Below are positions 37,143 through 44,535 of a stretch of 64,000 nt of DNA, in pieces (position 1 is the first letter of the stretch; each line of letters opens with the position of its first letter). This DNA is from Paraoerskovia marina DSM 21750 (GTDB taxonomy: Bacteria > Actinomycetota > Actinomycetes > Actinomycetales > Cellulomonadaceae), in NCBI RefSeq assembly GCF_000701465.1, contig NZ_JNIY01000004.1, positions 62,001 through 126,000 of the forward strand, read 5' to 3'. The notes under the pieces are model-generated. The model saw nothing but the letters and a program-made list of their open reading frames with translations, was not told where the DNA came from and searched no databases. The position numbers and the translations under genes were made by a program.

Positions 37143-38894
37143 ATGACACGACGTCCAACACGCCGCGGGGCCGCCGTGGCGCTCGCGGCCGCCACGGCCC
37201 TGGGTGCGAGCGTTCTCACCGCCCCGGCAGCCGGTGCCGCTCCCGCCGACGGCGGAGACCCCGACGGCATCAACGGGTTCCGGTCCGTGGGCTACTTCCA
37301 GGCCCACGCACCCAGCAAGGAGGACGGTGGCCGCGACTACCAGGTCGAGGACATCATCAACTCCGGTGCGATCGACGACCTGACGCACCTCAACTACTCC
37401 TTCGGGAACGTCACGACCGACCTCGTCTGCGACATCAGCGACGGCGTCGTCCCGGACCACGGTGTGGACCCCGGGGAGGTCGAGGGCGACCCGGAGAACG
37501 ACTACCTGCGCCTCGTCTCGGCCAAGGACTCGGTCGACGGCGTCGCCGACAGCCCGGACCAGGCGCTCGCCGGGAACTTCAACCAGCTCCGCAAGCTCAA
37601 GGAGGAGTACCCGGGGATCAAGATCCTCGTCTCCCTCGGCGGCTGGACCTGGTCGGACAACTTCCCGGCCGCGACGGCGACCCCGGAGGCCCGGGAGAAG
37701 CTCGTCGAGTCCTGCCTCGACCTGTACATCGACGGCGACCTCCCGGTCTACGGCGACCAGGGCGGCGAGGGTGTCGCAGCCGGCATCTTCGACGGCATCG
37801 ACATCGACTGGGAGTGGCCCGCCGCCAACGGCGAGCACGGCCCGGTCTACGGTGACGAGGAGAAGGCGAACTTCCTCGCGATGCTCCAGGAGTTCCGCAC
37901 CGAGCTCGACGAGCGCGCCGAGGCCAACGACACGGAGTACCTGCTGACCGGGTTCGCACCGGCCGGCTGGGCCCCGCGCACCAACGGCGGCTGGGTCGAC
38001 CCGATCGCCATCGACTCGTTCGACTACATCAACATCCAGGGCTACGACTACCACGGTGGCTGGGTGGGCAACCGCACCGGGCACCAGGGCAACCTGCACG
38101 CCTACGACTGGCCCGTCGACCCCACGCAGCCCGACGGTGAGCAGACCTCCGCCAACTGGGGTCTCGCCGCGGACGGCCTGCTCAACGCCTACAAGGCCGC
38201 GGGCTACGACGGCGAGCAGCTCAACCTCGGCATGGCCGTCTACGGCCAGGGCTGGGAGGGCGTGACCGACGGCGAGATCGCCGGGACCGCCGCCACCGCC
38301 TCGATCGGCACGCCAACGTACGACGAGCTCAAGAACCTCGGCAAGGCCTACTTCGACCCCGAGGCCGGTGCGTCGTGGCGCTACGACGGGGACCGCTGGT
38401 ACTCGTACGACGACAAGAAGTCGGTCAACGCGAAGTCCGAGTGGCTCGCCGAGAACGACTTCGGCGGCGCCATGTGGTGGGACATCTCCGGCGACAAGAA
38501 GAACGACCTCGTCGGGCAGGCTGCCGACACGTTCCGCGCAGCCACACCCGGGCCGCAGGTCGGCGAGCAGTGCGCCGCCCCGTGGTACGCGGCTGGTGTC
38601 TACACCGAGGGCGCTACCGTCTCCCACGACGGTATCGAGTACGAGGCCAAGTACTGGACGCGCAATCAGGAGCCCGGCTCCTCGAGCGCCTGGACCGAGA
38701 TCGGCGGCTGCGGCACCGCACCTGCCGTCGAGGTCGAGCAGTGCGGCGACGCCTGGGACTCCGCAGCCACGTACCGCAAGGGCGACGTCGTCACCCGCGC
38801 CGGCGTGAACTACACGGCCCAGTGGTGGACCAAGGGTGACCTGCCGGGCGGCTCGGCATGGAGCTCGTGGGACGCAGGCGTTCCCTGCGCCTGA
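37143..38894 (+). CDS. Secreted chitinase, GH18 with two CBM5/12-like modules
   Basis: A 583-residue secreted enzyme. The Sec signal peptide runs to about Ala32 (TAPAAGAAPA). The GH18 barrel carries the catalytic FDGIDIDWEWP (Asp217, Asp220, Asp222, Glu224) and ILVSLGGWTWSDNF. Near residue 476 the first chitin-binding module begins (QCAAPWYAAGVYTEGATVSH), the second near 533 (QCGDAWDSAATYRKGDVVTR), each with a Cys pair. It hydrolyses chitin outside the cell. A palindromic operator lies upstream and a hairpin follows the stop. Confidence 0.95.
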   Translation: MTRRPTRRGAAVALAAATALGASVLTAPAAGAAPADGGDPDGINGFRSVGYFQAHAPSKEDGGRDYQVEDIINSGAIDDLTHLNYSFGNVTTDLVCDISDGVVPDHGVDPGEVEGDPENDYLRLVSAKDSVDGVADSPDQALAGNFNQLRKLKEEYPGIKILVSLGGWTWSDNFPAATATPEAREKLVESCLDLYIDGDLPVYGDQGGEGVAAGIFDGIDIDWEWPAANGEHGPVYGDEEKANFLAMLQEFRTELDERAEANDTEYLLTGFAPAGWAPRTNGGWVDPIAIDSFDYINIQGYDYHGGWVGNRTGHQGNLHAYDWPVDPTQPDGEQTSANWGLAADGLLNAYKAAGYDGEQLNLGMAVYGQGWEGVTDGEIAGTAATASIGTPTYDELKNLGKAYFDPEAGASWRYDGDRWYSYDDKKSVNAKSEWLAENDFGGAMWWDISGDKKNDLVGQAADTFRAATPGPQVGEQCAAPWYAAGVYTEGATVSHDGIEYEAKYWTRNQEPGSSSAWTEIGGCGTAPAVEVEQCGDAWDSAATYRKGDVVTRAGVNYTAQWWTKGDLPGGSAWSSWDAGVPCA

Positions 38895-38927
38895 CCGCAC
38901 ACCGCACGATCTGAGGTGAGCGAAGGC

Positions 38928-38961
38928 GGTGCCCCGGACCCGATTTCGGATCCGGGGCACC
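38928..38961 (+). terminator. Hairpin after chitinase
   Basis: An 11-bp perfect stem (GGTGCCCCGGA/TCCGGGGCACC) with a 12-nt loop, no U tract, lies between the chitinase stop and tRNA-Ser. Confidence 0.75.
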
Positions 38962-38997
38962 GACCCGCTATCCTTGTGTCGCTGGTGATTCCAGCGA

Positions 38998-39083
38998 GGT
39001 AGCGTGTCCGAGCGGCCGAAGGTGCAGCACTCGAAATGCTGTGTGGTTCATAGCCACCGTGGGTTCAAATCCCACCGCTACCG
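38998..39083 (+). tRNA. tRNA-Ser(CGA)
   Basis: An 86-nt class II tRNA. The acceptor stem GGTAGCG/CGCTACC, anticodon stem CAGCA/TGCTG with loop CTCGAAA (anticodon CGA, codon UCG), long variable arm and T loop TTCAAAT are visible. CCA is not encoded. Its 3' end is duplicated at 42760. Confidence 0.95.
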
Positions 39084-39130
39084 CCGACACGAAGGGCCCC
39101 GAACCGGATGGTTCGGGGCCCCTCGTCGTT
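39071..39130 (+). repeat. attL-like direct repeat: tRNA-Ser 3' end plus terminator
   Basis: A 60-bp segment is repeated at 42760-42819 with three mismatches (57/60). The first 22 bp (39071-39092) are identical and include the last 12 paired tRNA bases, the usual crossover site of tRNA-targeting integrases. Confidence 0.85.
39094..39121 (+). terminator. tRNA-Ser terminator hairpin
   Basis: A 12-bp perfect stem GGGCCCCGAACC/GGTTCGGGGCCC with loop GGAT directly follows the tRNA. Confidence 0.85.
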
Positions 39131-39160
39131 TCTAGGGCACCGGAAACCCACCGGATTCCC

Positions 39161-39166
39161 TAGACT
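39161..39166 (+). promoter_or_regulatory. -10 box TAGACT before small ORF
   Basis: Six nt before ATG 39173. Confidence 0.4.
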
Positions 39167-39172
39167 CACGCG

Positions 39173-39289
39173 ATGACCAGAATCACTGTGGCCGAGGCTC
39201 GGGGACTGAGCTTCGGTTGGCTGCTCGACACGGTCGTCGCGAGCCTGGTCGTGATTGCTCTGCCGTTCCTGCAGACCACCAGCGCCTGA
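39173..39289 (+). CDS. Possible 38-residue single-span peptide
   Basis: An open frame too short for routine calling: a polar head (MTRITVAEARGLSFG) then WLLDTVVASLVVIALPFL, a convincing transmembrane helix. It has a leaderless-type -10. It overlaps the start of the GntR remnant by ~8 nt in another frame and could be accidental. Confidence 0.3.
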   Translation: MTRITVAEARGLSFGWLLDTVVASLVVIALPFLQTTSA

Positions 39290-39448
39290 GAGCGGGATAC
39301 CCGGCGGCGATGCGGTGAGGACGGAGCGCCCGTGATGGTGCTGCACCGCCTGACGCGCACTAAGGAGGGCCGCGTGGTCGAGTACGCCGAGGGTGTGCAC
39401 GCGGTGTCCCGCTTCGCCTGGACCTACAGCTTCGACTTGCCCGACTGA
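39282..39448 (+). pseudogene. GntR-family (UTRA) regulator, 3' remnant, frameshifted
   Basis: Only the C-terminal end of a GntR/UTRA ligand-binding domain remains. ESGIPGGDAVRTERP is read in one frame (to TGA 39333-39335), then VMVLHRLTRTKEGRVVEYAE and GVHAVSRFAWTYSFDLPD in another to TGA 39446-39448. The final EYAEGVHA...WTY..DLPD is typical of UTRA C-termini. The DNA-binding half is missing. It sits just before the YdcF pseudogene. Confidence 0.65.
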
Positions 39449-39461
39449 CGAACGGAGCATC

Positions 39462-40142
39462 ATGAGCGTGATGGACAATGCCCCGCTCCTCTGGGGGTAC
39501 CACCAGTTGCGCCGCGAGCCCGGCAACACGGACATCGGCATCGGTCTCGGCAGCCACGACATCGGTGTCGCCGAGCATCCCGCCGAACTCTGGCACGCGG
39601 GCTGATTCCCGCTGATCGTCTTCACGGGCGCCAACGCGCCGATGACCGCAGACGTCGTCCCTCGGGACGAGGCAATCCACTACGCCGAGCGTGCCCACGA
39701 GCTCGGCGTCCCCGCCGACGCGATCCTCACCTAGACTCGGGCCACCAACAGCGGCGAGAACTTCACCTTCACCCGCGAGCTGCTATATGGGCTCGGCATG
39801 CATCCGGCGTCGGCGACCATCATCAGCCGCTTATATCAGCAGGCTCGCGCCTACGCAATCGCTCGAAAACTCTGGCCTGAACGCGCCTTCGTCTGTTTCG
39901 CTCGCCACTAAACCCTGGAGACTCACACAGAGTCGATGGACGACCGCGACCGCGTGGTTGACATTCTCGTAGGAGATGCGCAAAGCACATGGCTATACGC
40001 GGCAAGAGGGTACGCACAAGCCCAAGACGTGCCGTCGGCCGTCCGCGGCGCCTACAAACGACTGGTCTGTGAGCGCTTCACAAGCCGAGCTACTGAGGAT
40101 TCGCGCAAATCAAAGAACCGGTGCTACGACCGCCCCGACTGA
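39462..40142 (+). pseudogene. YdcF-family (DUF218) gene with three in-frame stops
   Basis: One continuous frame of 227 codons reads as a YdcF protein: LLWGYHQLRREPGNTDIGIG, LGSHDIGVAEHPAELWHAG, stop, FPLIVFTGANAPMT, ELGVPADAILT, stop, TRATNSGENFTFTRELLYG, ARKLWPERAFVCFARH, stop, then RDRVVDILVGD and DVPSAVRGAYKRLV. Stops are TGA 39603, TAG 39732 and TAA 39909. No indel is needed. Intact family members are ~200-230 residues with a similar ending. Point-mutation decay is the simple explanation. Confidence 0.75.
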
Positions 40143-40268
40143 GGACCGCAGCCCTGCAGCAGTGTGCACCGTCGGATTCTCCTCGTGCCGCGCCAGGCCA
40201 GTCGAAACTTCACCCCACGGAGGTCGCGGGACTGTGGCAGGATCGTGGAACGGCTCGGCGAAGGGAAA

Positions 40269-41927
40269 ATGGTGGCGCGAAACTCAAAGATGAGGGCAGG
40301 TTTCAACCTTGGTGGTGAAGCTGCCGAACTCGATGGATTGCTTGAGGATGCATTCTTCGAATCGGGCGACTATCGGGCGATGGAGTCCAAAGACGAGCAC
40401 AGGTGCCTTCTTGTTGGGCGAACCGGGGCGGGTAAGTCTGCTGTGCTCAAGCACATCGAGTCCATACATCCTGATCACGTTATACGCATCAACCCGGAGA
40501 ATCTCTCACTGCCCTACATTACAAATCTCCAGGCGATCCGTTACCTCGACACTTTGGGGGTCAATCTAGACAACTTTTGGCAGACGCTTTGGCGACATGT
40601 CCTGCTCGTAGAGATTCTCCGCCATCGCTACAAGGTCGACTCTCCCGCCGCAAAGAGCAACTTCCTGCAGAACTTGCGTGAACGGATACGCAATGATAAA
40701 ACCAAGCAAGCTGCACTCGCCTACTTGGATGACTTCGAAGGAAACTTTTGGTGTGAGAGCGACGAGCGGGTTCGGCAAATCACGGATAGATTCGCAGAGC
40801 GAATAGGGGCAGAAGGCGGTGGAAAGCTTGGAGGAGCGGGCGCGAGCCTCAGCGCCTCCGGAAACGTGGCGACTGAGTCTAGCCAGGAAGCTCACACCGA
40901 GCAGGTTCTCAGATTTCAGCGGATCGTCAACGATACGCAGTTGGCCCGACTCAATAAGATGATTAATGTGCTCGATGAAGATGTGCTCGATTCGAATCAC
41001 TTCACTTATGTCCTGATCGACGACCTTGACAAGGAATGGGTTGACGAGCGTATCGCCAACGATTTGATTCGCTGCCTGTTCTCCACGGTGTACAGCCTGC
41101 ATAATGTCAGAAATCTGAAGGTGATCGTGGCCTTGCGGACGAACATTTTCCAGGAGCTGGATTTTGGTCGCAGAGGCGGCGGGCAAGAAGAGAAATTTCG
41201 GGCCCTAGTGCAAGAGATTCGCTGGGCGCCGCACAGTCTAATGCGCGTGCTGGACGAACGTGCTCAAGTTTCCGGTCGACGCCTGGGTTCCGATGTAAAT
41301 TCATTCGGCGAGTTCTTGCCATCTAGCAACTCAACAATGGGTAAGCCTGTCGAGTATATTCTCGACCGGACGTTGTTGCGCCCGAGAGACGCGCTAGCGT
41401 TCGCAAACGAATGCTTTTCCGTCGGCGCTGGGAAGGATCGGCTTGCGTGGGCTGATATTAAATCGGCTGAGGAAACCTACTCGGTTGGTAGGCTGTTAGC
41501 GCTGCGCGATGAGTGGAAGGGCACGTACCCGGGGATCGCGGAGGTGGTCCAGCAGTTTAGGCACGCCTCGATGCGTATGGAGCGAGATGAGTTCCAAGAG
41601 CGTTTGGACAATGCAATCCTCTTGCTTAGCGACGAGCGGTTCGAAGGCGCAAAGTGGATGACGGATGCCTCGGCGCACATCTGGAGCGCCGGGGCCGATG
41701 TTGAGTGGGCGTACCTCTACTCACCACTCATCAAGATTCTGTATAGGCTCGGCCTGATTGGACTATCCACCCGATCTGGCGATAGGCCGGTCTTCTTCAA
41801 TCAGGATCCGCATCTGATCGATCGGTCCAGCGATGTTGACGCGTCGAAATACTTCTATGTGCACCGGATGTATCATCGCGGGCTAGAGGTGCGAGCGAAT
41901 GCGGGTCGACGTGAGGGTGACAGGTAG
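40269..41927 (+). CDS. P-loop ATPase, Sll1717-like; candidate defence protein
   Basis: A 552-residue cytoplasmic ATPase. Walker A GRTGAGKS (50-57), a long helical insert, Walker B FTYVLIDDLDKEW (247-256) and a sensor strand LKVIVALRTNIFQELDFG resemble STAND/KAP-like P-loop proteins, best the Sll1717 group (by eye). The C-terminal ~200 residues look like winged-helix plus helical repeats. There is no nuclease or TIR motif. GC is visibly lower and codons more AT-rich than the neighbourhood. Start uncertain: ATG 40269, GTG 40245 or ATG 40290. It is the main intact gene of the tRNA-Ser island; a role in phage defence is inference. Confidence 0.75.
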   Translation: MVARNSKMRAGFNLGGEAAELDGLLEDAFFESGDYRAMESKDEHRCLLVGRTGAGKSAVLKHIESIHPDHVIRINPENLSLPYITNLQAIRYLDTLGVNLDNFWQTLWRHVLLVEILRHRYKVDSPAAKSNFLQNLRERIRNDKTKQAALAYLDDFEGNFWCESDERVRQITDRFAERIGAEGGGKLGGAGASLSASGNVATESSQEAHTEQVLRFQRIVNDTQLARLNKMINVLDEDVLDSNHFTYVLIDDLDKEWVDERIANDLIRCLFSTVYSLHNVRNLKVIVALRTNIFQELDFGRRGGGQEEKFRALVQEIRWAPHSLMRVLDERAQVSGRRLGSDVNSFGEFLPSSNSTMGKPVEYILDRTLLRPRDALAFANECFSVGAGKDRLAWADIKSAEETYSVGRLLALRDEWKGTYPGIAEVVQQFRHASMRMERDEFQERLDNAILLLSDERFEGAKWMTDASAHIWSAGADVEWAYLYSPLIKILYRLGLIGLSTRSGDRPVFFNQDPHLIDRSSDVDASKYFYVHRMYHRGLEVRANAGRREGDR

Positions 41928-42091
41928 CGCAGACTATGTGAGGCCGGGTGGAACGTGTCGTGAGGGCTTTCTCTACTGTCTCAAGGCCCGGATCCGCCGC
42001 GGGGCTAGCGACCCGGGTGAGGCCCCGCGCTCCGCTCGCAAACTCGCTTCGCGCACCCCACCCGCCAGGCTGTCCACGGCAAGACGAAGGC

Positions 42092-42113
42092 GGCCCCGAG
42101 TCTCCTCGGGGCC
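42092..42113. terminator. Bidirectional hairpin between ATPase and small membrane gene
   Basis: A 9-bp perfect stem GGCCCCGAG/CTCGGGGCC, loop TCTC, lies between two convergent genes. Confidence 0.7.
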
Positions 42114-42144
42114 ACCATGCATTCTTTCGCCTGTCGGTCGGCGC

Positions 42145-42366
42145 CTACTCATCCGGCTGCCGACGCGTTCGCCCCATCGCCTCGAGCTCGATCCGAAAGC
42201 CCATGAGCTCTCGGCGCGTCTTCGCGTTTGACTGCAGGATCAGCCCCACGACGACCAGGACGAGGCCCGGGACGAGGAAGAGCAAGGCCTGTCCGGCGCC
42301 TGGTTCGCCGACGCCCCAGACGAGGCCGATTCCCATGAGGATGGCACCAACTACAGTCGCGGTCAT
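42145..42366 (-). CDS. Small two-span membrane protein
   Basis: A 73-residue protein with two hydrophobic segments (VVGAILMGIGLVWGVG; ALLFLVPGLVLVVVGLILQ) and a basic cytoplasmic tail (KTRRELMGFRIELEAMGRTR). It converges on the ATPase gene within the island. No family recognised. Confidence 0.65.
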   Translation of the reverse strand: MTATVVGAILMGIGLVWGVGEPGAGQALLFLVPGLVLVVVGLILQSNAKTRRELMGFRIELEAMGRTRRQPDE

Positions 42367-42905
42367 GGCCGGAATCCTCTCAGGTCGTCGGGTGTTTGCG
42401 AGAATTTGCTCGGCTCCTGGGCCGGTGCGCCCGGCGAACGTTGCCGGCGCCGCACCGATCGCCGAGCATCCGGCCGGCTCCGGCCCGCGTTGAGGGCGCC
42501 TGCAGCGTCGCTGTGCGATTGCCTGCGGTCACCGTTGACCCGGACTTCCACCACCGACCTCCAGAGCTCGGCGGCCGGCACGGCGCCTCCGAGCGTCCCA
42601 ACCGGCCGCGCTGCCGAAAGGTCGCAGGATTGCCTCCACATTGGTCGTCGGATTCGTGCCTGTAAGAGGAACGCGGTCCAACCGGCGGCCTGGCGAAGGT
42701 CCAGGTCAGGCGCCAAAACTGCCCAGGCGAGCAGGCTCGACCAACGCGGCACGGTCAAGCCCACCGCTACCGCCGACACGATGGGCCCCGAACCGGATGG
42801 CTCGGGGCCCTTCGTCGTTCGCATGGACCCGCGCCGCGGGCCGTGAGCGACTCTCGCTACGCCACGTCCAGCGCGCCGCCGACGATGACCATGGAAAGCG
42901 ACAGG
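42367..42905. other. Gene-poor end of the island and attR region
   Basis: I see no protein-like frame between the small membrane gene and the lipoprotein; frames are Arg/Pro/Ser-rich noise and show no integrase motif. The only structure is the tRNA-derived repeat and hairpin at 42760-42819. Confidence 0.5.
42760..42819 (+). repeat. attR-like direct repeat
   Basis: A copy of 39071-39130 with mismatches at 42782, 42801 and 42811. It carries the tRNA 3' end without the rest of the tRNA, and the terminator stem (42783-42810) with one broken pair. Confidence 0.85.
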
Positions 42906-42911
42906 TACTCT
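42906..42911 (+). promoter_or_regulatory. -10 box TACTCT, lipoprotein gene
   Basis: Six nt before ATG 42918; it decides that start. Confidence 0.5.
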
Positions 42912-42917
42912 TCTGAA

Positions 42918-43277
42918 ATGGACATTGCACTCGAAGTGCCTGCGCGAGGGAACCTGGACCGGTCGTCGTCGGTGCGCCGCGTAGTGGGGCTGGGCGGCGC
43001 TGTCGCAATCTGCGCCATGGCGCTGGCGGGTTGCTCCGCGGACGGCCAGGTGAGCCTCGTCAACGACTCTGCCGAGGTGGTGACGGTCGAGCTTGGGTCT
43101 GAGCCGGGTAGGGAAATCCCGAGCGACGGAGCAGTGACGCTCCTCGAGTTCGGAGAGTGCGTCGACGGGCCGGTGGTCGTCACGTATGCCTCGGGCTCCG
43201 AGGTGGAGGTCGACGGGCCGGTGTGTCCCGGCGACGAGCTTCGGGTGACCGCGACGGCGGCGACGCTCTCGGAGTAG
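42918..43277 (+). CDS. Small lipoprotein
   Basis: A 119-residue protein with signal peptide RRVVGLGGAVAICAMALAGC (lipobox Cys39) and a ~80-residue beta-rich mature part (VSLVNDSAEVVTVELGSEPG) with two further Cys. ATG 42918 is chosen for its leaderless -10; the frame also opens at GTG 42843. It lies just outside the island repeat. Function unknown. Confidence 0.7.
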   Translation: MDIALEVPARGNLDRSSSVRRVVGLGGAVAICAMALAGCSADGQVSLVNDSAEVVTVELGSEPGREIPSDGAVTLLEFGECVDGPVVVTYASGSEVEVDGPVCPGDELRVTATAATLSE

Positions 43278-43288
43278 CGGGCTCGCGG

Positions 43289-43933
43289 TCAGTCGCGCGC
43301 GTCCAGCTGGAAGAGGTACGCGAATGCCTCGCGCGTGTAGGCGATGCCCTTTCCGGAGGCCCTGATCAGTTCGGCGTCGGCGTCGGCAGGCTTCTTCGGC
43401 ACGAGGTAGGTGTCGAGCTCGTCGGCCGTGAGGGTGTACGTCCCGCCGGTGTGGGCGGTGTCGCTGGCGTGCTCAACGACGCCGACCAGGGTCAGGCGGG
43501 GGTCGAGGGCGGCGATGCTCGCGTCGCCATGGCTGGCGTTGGAGAGCAGGTATCCGCCCGGAGCGACGTAGTGCTGGCAGTGATCCCAGATCGGCCCCGC
43601 GTACAGGGAGATCAGCAGGTCGAACGCGGCGTCCGGCAGCGGGAGCGGCACGGTGTAGTCGCCGGCGACGAACTGCACGTCGGCCCCGGCCCCCGGCTGG
43701 GTCCGGCCGTCGAGGTCGGCGGCGACGGCGTCCGGGTCGGCGAAGTACTTCGCGGCCCGACGGTCCATGTCGAGATACGTGACGGACGGGAGCGCGGTCG
43801 ACGGCGCGAGGTCCAGGTAGCTGCCGGGGTAGAGCGCCCGCTCGGCTCCGGTCGCGGCGTGGACGGCCGCGAACAGCGACGACCGGTCTCCGATCGACTG
43901 CCGGTACCCCGCCCAGGTCGCGGGCTGCTTCAT
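43289..43933 (-). CDS. SAM-dependent methyltransferase-like protein
   Basis: A 214-residue Rossmann-like protein. YLDLAPSTALPSVTYLDMDR replaces the usual glycine-rich motif I (divergent), with VQFVAGDYTVPLPLPDAAFD and FDLLISLYAGPIWDHC downstream as the motif II/III region and VAPGGYLLSNASHGD as post-III. Methyl transfer is probable by fold, but binding-site divergence leaves doubt. Confidence 0.7.
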   Translation of the reverse strand: MKQPATWAGYRQSIGDRSSLFAAVHAATGAERALYPGSYLDLAPSTALPSVTYLDMDRRAAKYFADPDAVAADLDGRTQPGAGADVQFVAGDYTVPLPLPDAAFDLLISLYAGPIWDHCQHYVAPGGYLLSNASHGDASIAALDPRLTLVGVVEHASDTAHTGGTYTLTADELDTYLVPKKPADADAELIRASGKGIAYTREAFAYLFQLDARD

Positions 43934-43991
43934 CGCACGGTTCCGTCGTGCCGGTGGGTGGCGTTCGTCGCGAGGAGCATGGTGCCTATCA

Positions 43992-44381
43992 TCAGGGTGT
44001 TCGCTGGGCCGCGCGATCCGTCGTCGAATCTGCCTCTGCCGGAGTGGCCGACTCGGTCGGAGCGGAGAGGTGGCCGGTGCGGCGCAGCCACCACTCGACC
44101 AGCAGGGTGGTGAACGGCGGCACGGCGGCGGCCAGGGCGACGAACGCGCGGCCCCAGCCCCAGCGCAGCTTCACGGCGGCGTAGATCGTGACGAGGCCGT
44201 AGACGACGAACGCGGCGCCGTGCAGGCGCCCGAACAGCCAGACCCCGGCCTCGGTGGTCTCGGTGACGTACTTGAGGAACATGCCGACGAGCAGACCGGC
44301 CCAGGTGAAGGCCTCGACGAAGGCGACGATCGCGTAGACGCGGCCGACGGGCGAGAGCGGGGCGGGCGACGAGTCAGACAT
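43992..44381 (-). CDS. DUF3817-family membrane protein
   Basis: A 129-residue protein with three spans: VYAIVAFVEAFTWAGLLVGM followed by FLKY, FGRLHGAAFVVYGLVTIYA and FVALAAAVPPFTTLLVEWWL. The FxEAxTWxxLL...LHGxxF pattern is that of DUF3817, a common actinobacterial family of unknown role. The tail is acidic and Thr-rich. Confidence 0.88.
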   Translation of the reverse strand: MSDSSPAPLSPVGRVYAIVAFVEAFTWAGLLVGMFLKYVTETTEAGVWLFGRLHGAAFVVYGLVTIYAAVKLRWGWGRAFVALAAAVPPFTTLLVEWWLRRTGHLSAPTESATPAEADSTTDRAAQRTP

Positions 44382-44486
44382 GGGGGTCCTTCCGGGTGGG
44401 GCGATGGCGGGCGACAGTATCGCCGATGCACCTGGAAACGGTGTCCAGCCAGGCCCGCTACAGACGTCGAGCCGGGCGAACGAGAC

Positions 44487-44520
44487 GGGCCGCCGTCGTC
44501 CGGGTGGACGACGGCGGCCC
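44487..44520 (-). terminator. Terminator of the choice-of-anchor I gene
   Basis: A 15-bp perfect stem GGGCCGCCGTCGTCC with loop of 4 nt starts 15 bp past the stop. Confidence 0.85.
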
Positions 44521-44535
44521 CTGCCGTTCGGTGGT

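Larger units (their letters stand above)
39084..42759. mobile_element. Putative genomic island/remnant integrative element at tRNA-Ser
   Basis: The segment between the two 60-bp repeats (offset 3,689 bp) holds decayed GntR and YdcF genes, a lower-GC P-loop ATPase gene and a small membrane protein gene. No integrase, recombinase or replication gene is readable, so it is either a remnant that has lost its integrase or a satellite moved in trans. The repeat pair and composition shift support foreign origin; the boundaries rest on the repeat alone. Confidence 0.7.

Noticed and set aside
39603-39605. Selenocysteine or programmed recoding at TGA in YdcF
   Set aside because: Two further stops of different types follow and no recoding hairpin is evident; decay is simpler.
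39936-40142. Separate 68-residue gene MDDRDRVVDILVGD...
   Set aside because: It is the same frame and the homologous C-terminus of the interrupted YdcF gene.
42367-42760. Integrase remnant at the right end of the island
   Set aside because: I read all frames and saw no tyrosine or serine recombinase motifs.
42760-42819. A second tRNA-Ser gene
   Set aside because: Only the acceptor 3' strand and terminator are present; the rest of the cloverleaf is absent.
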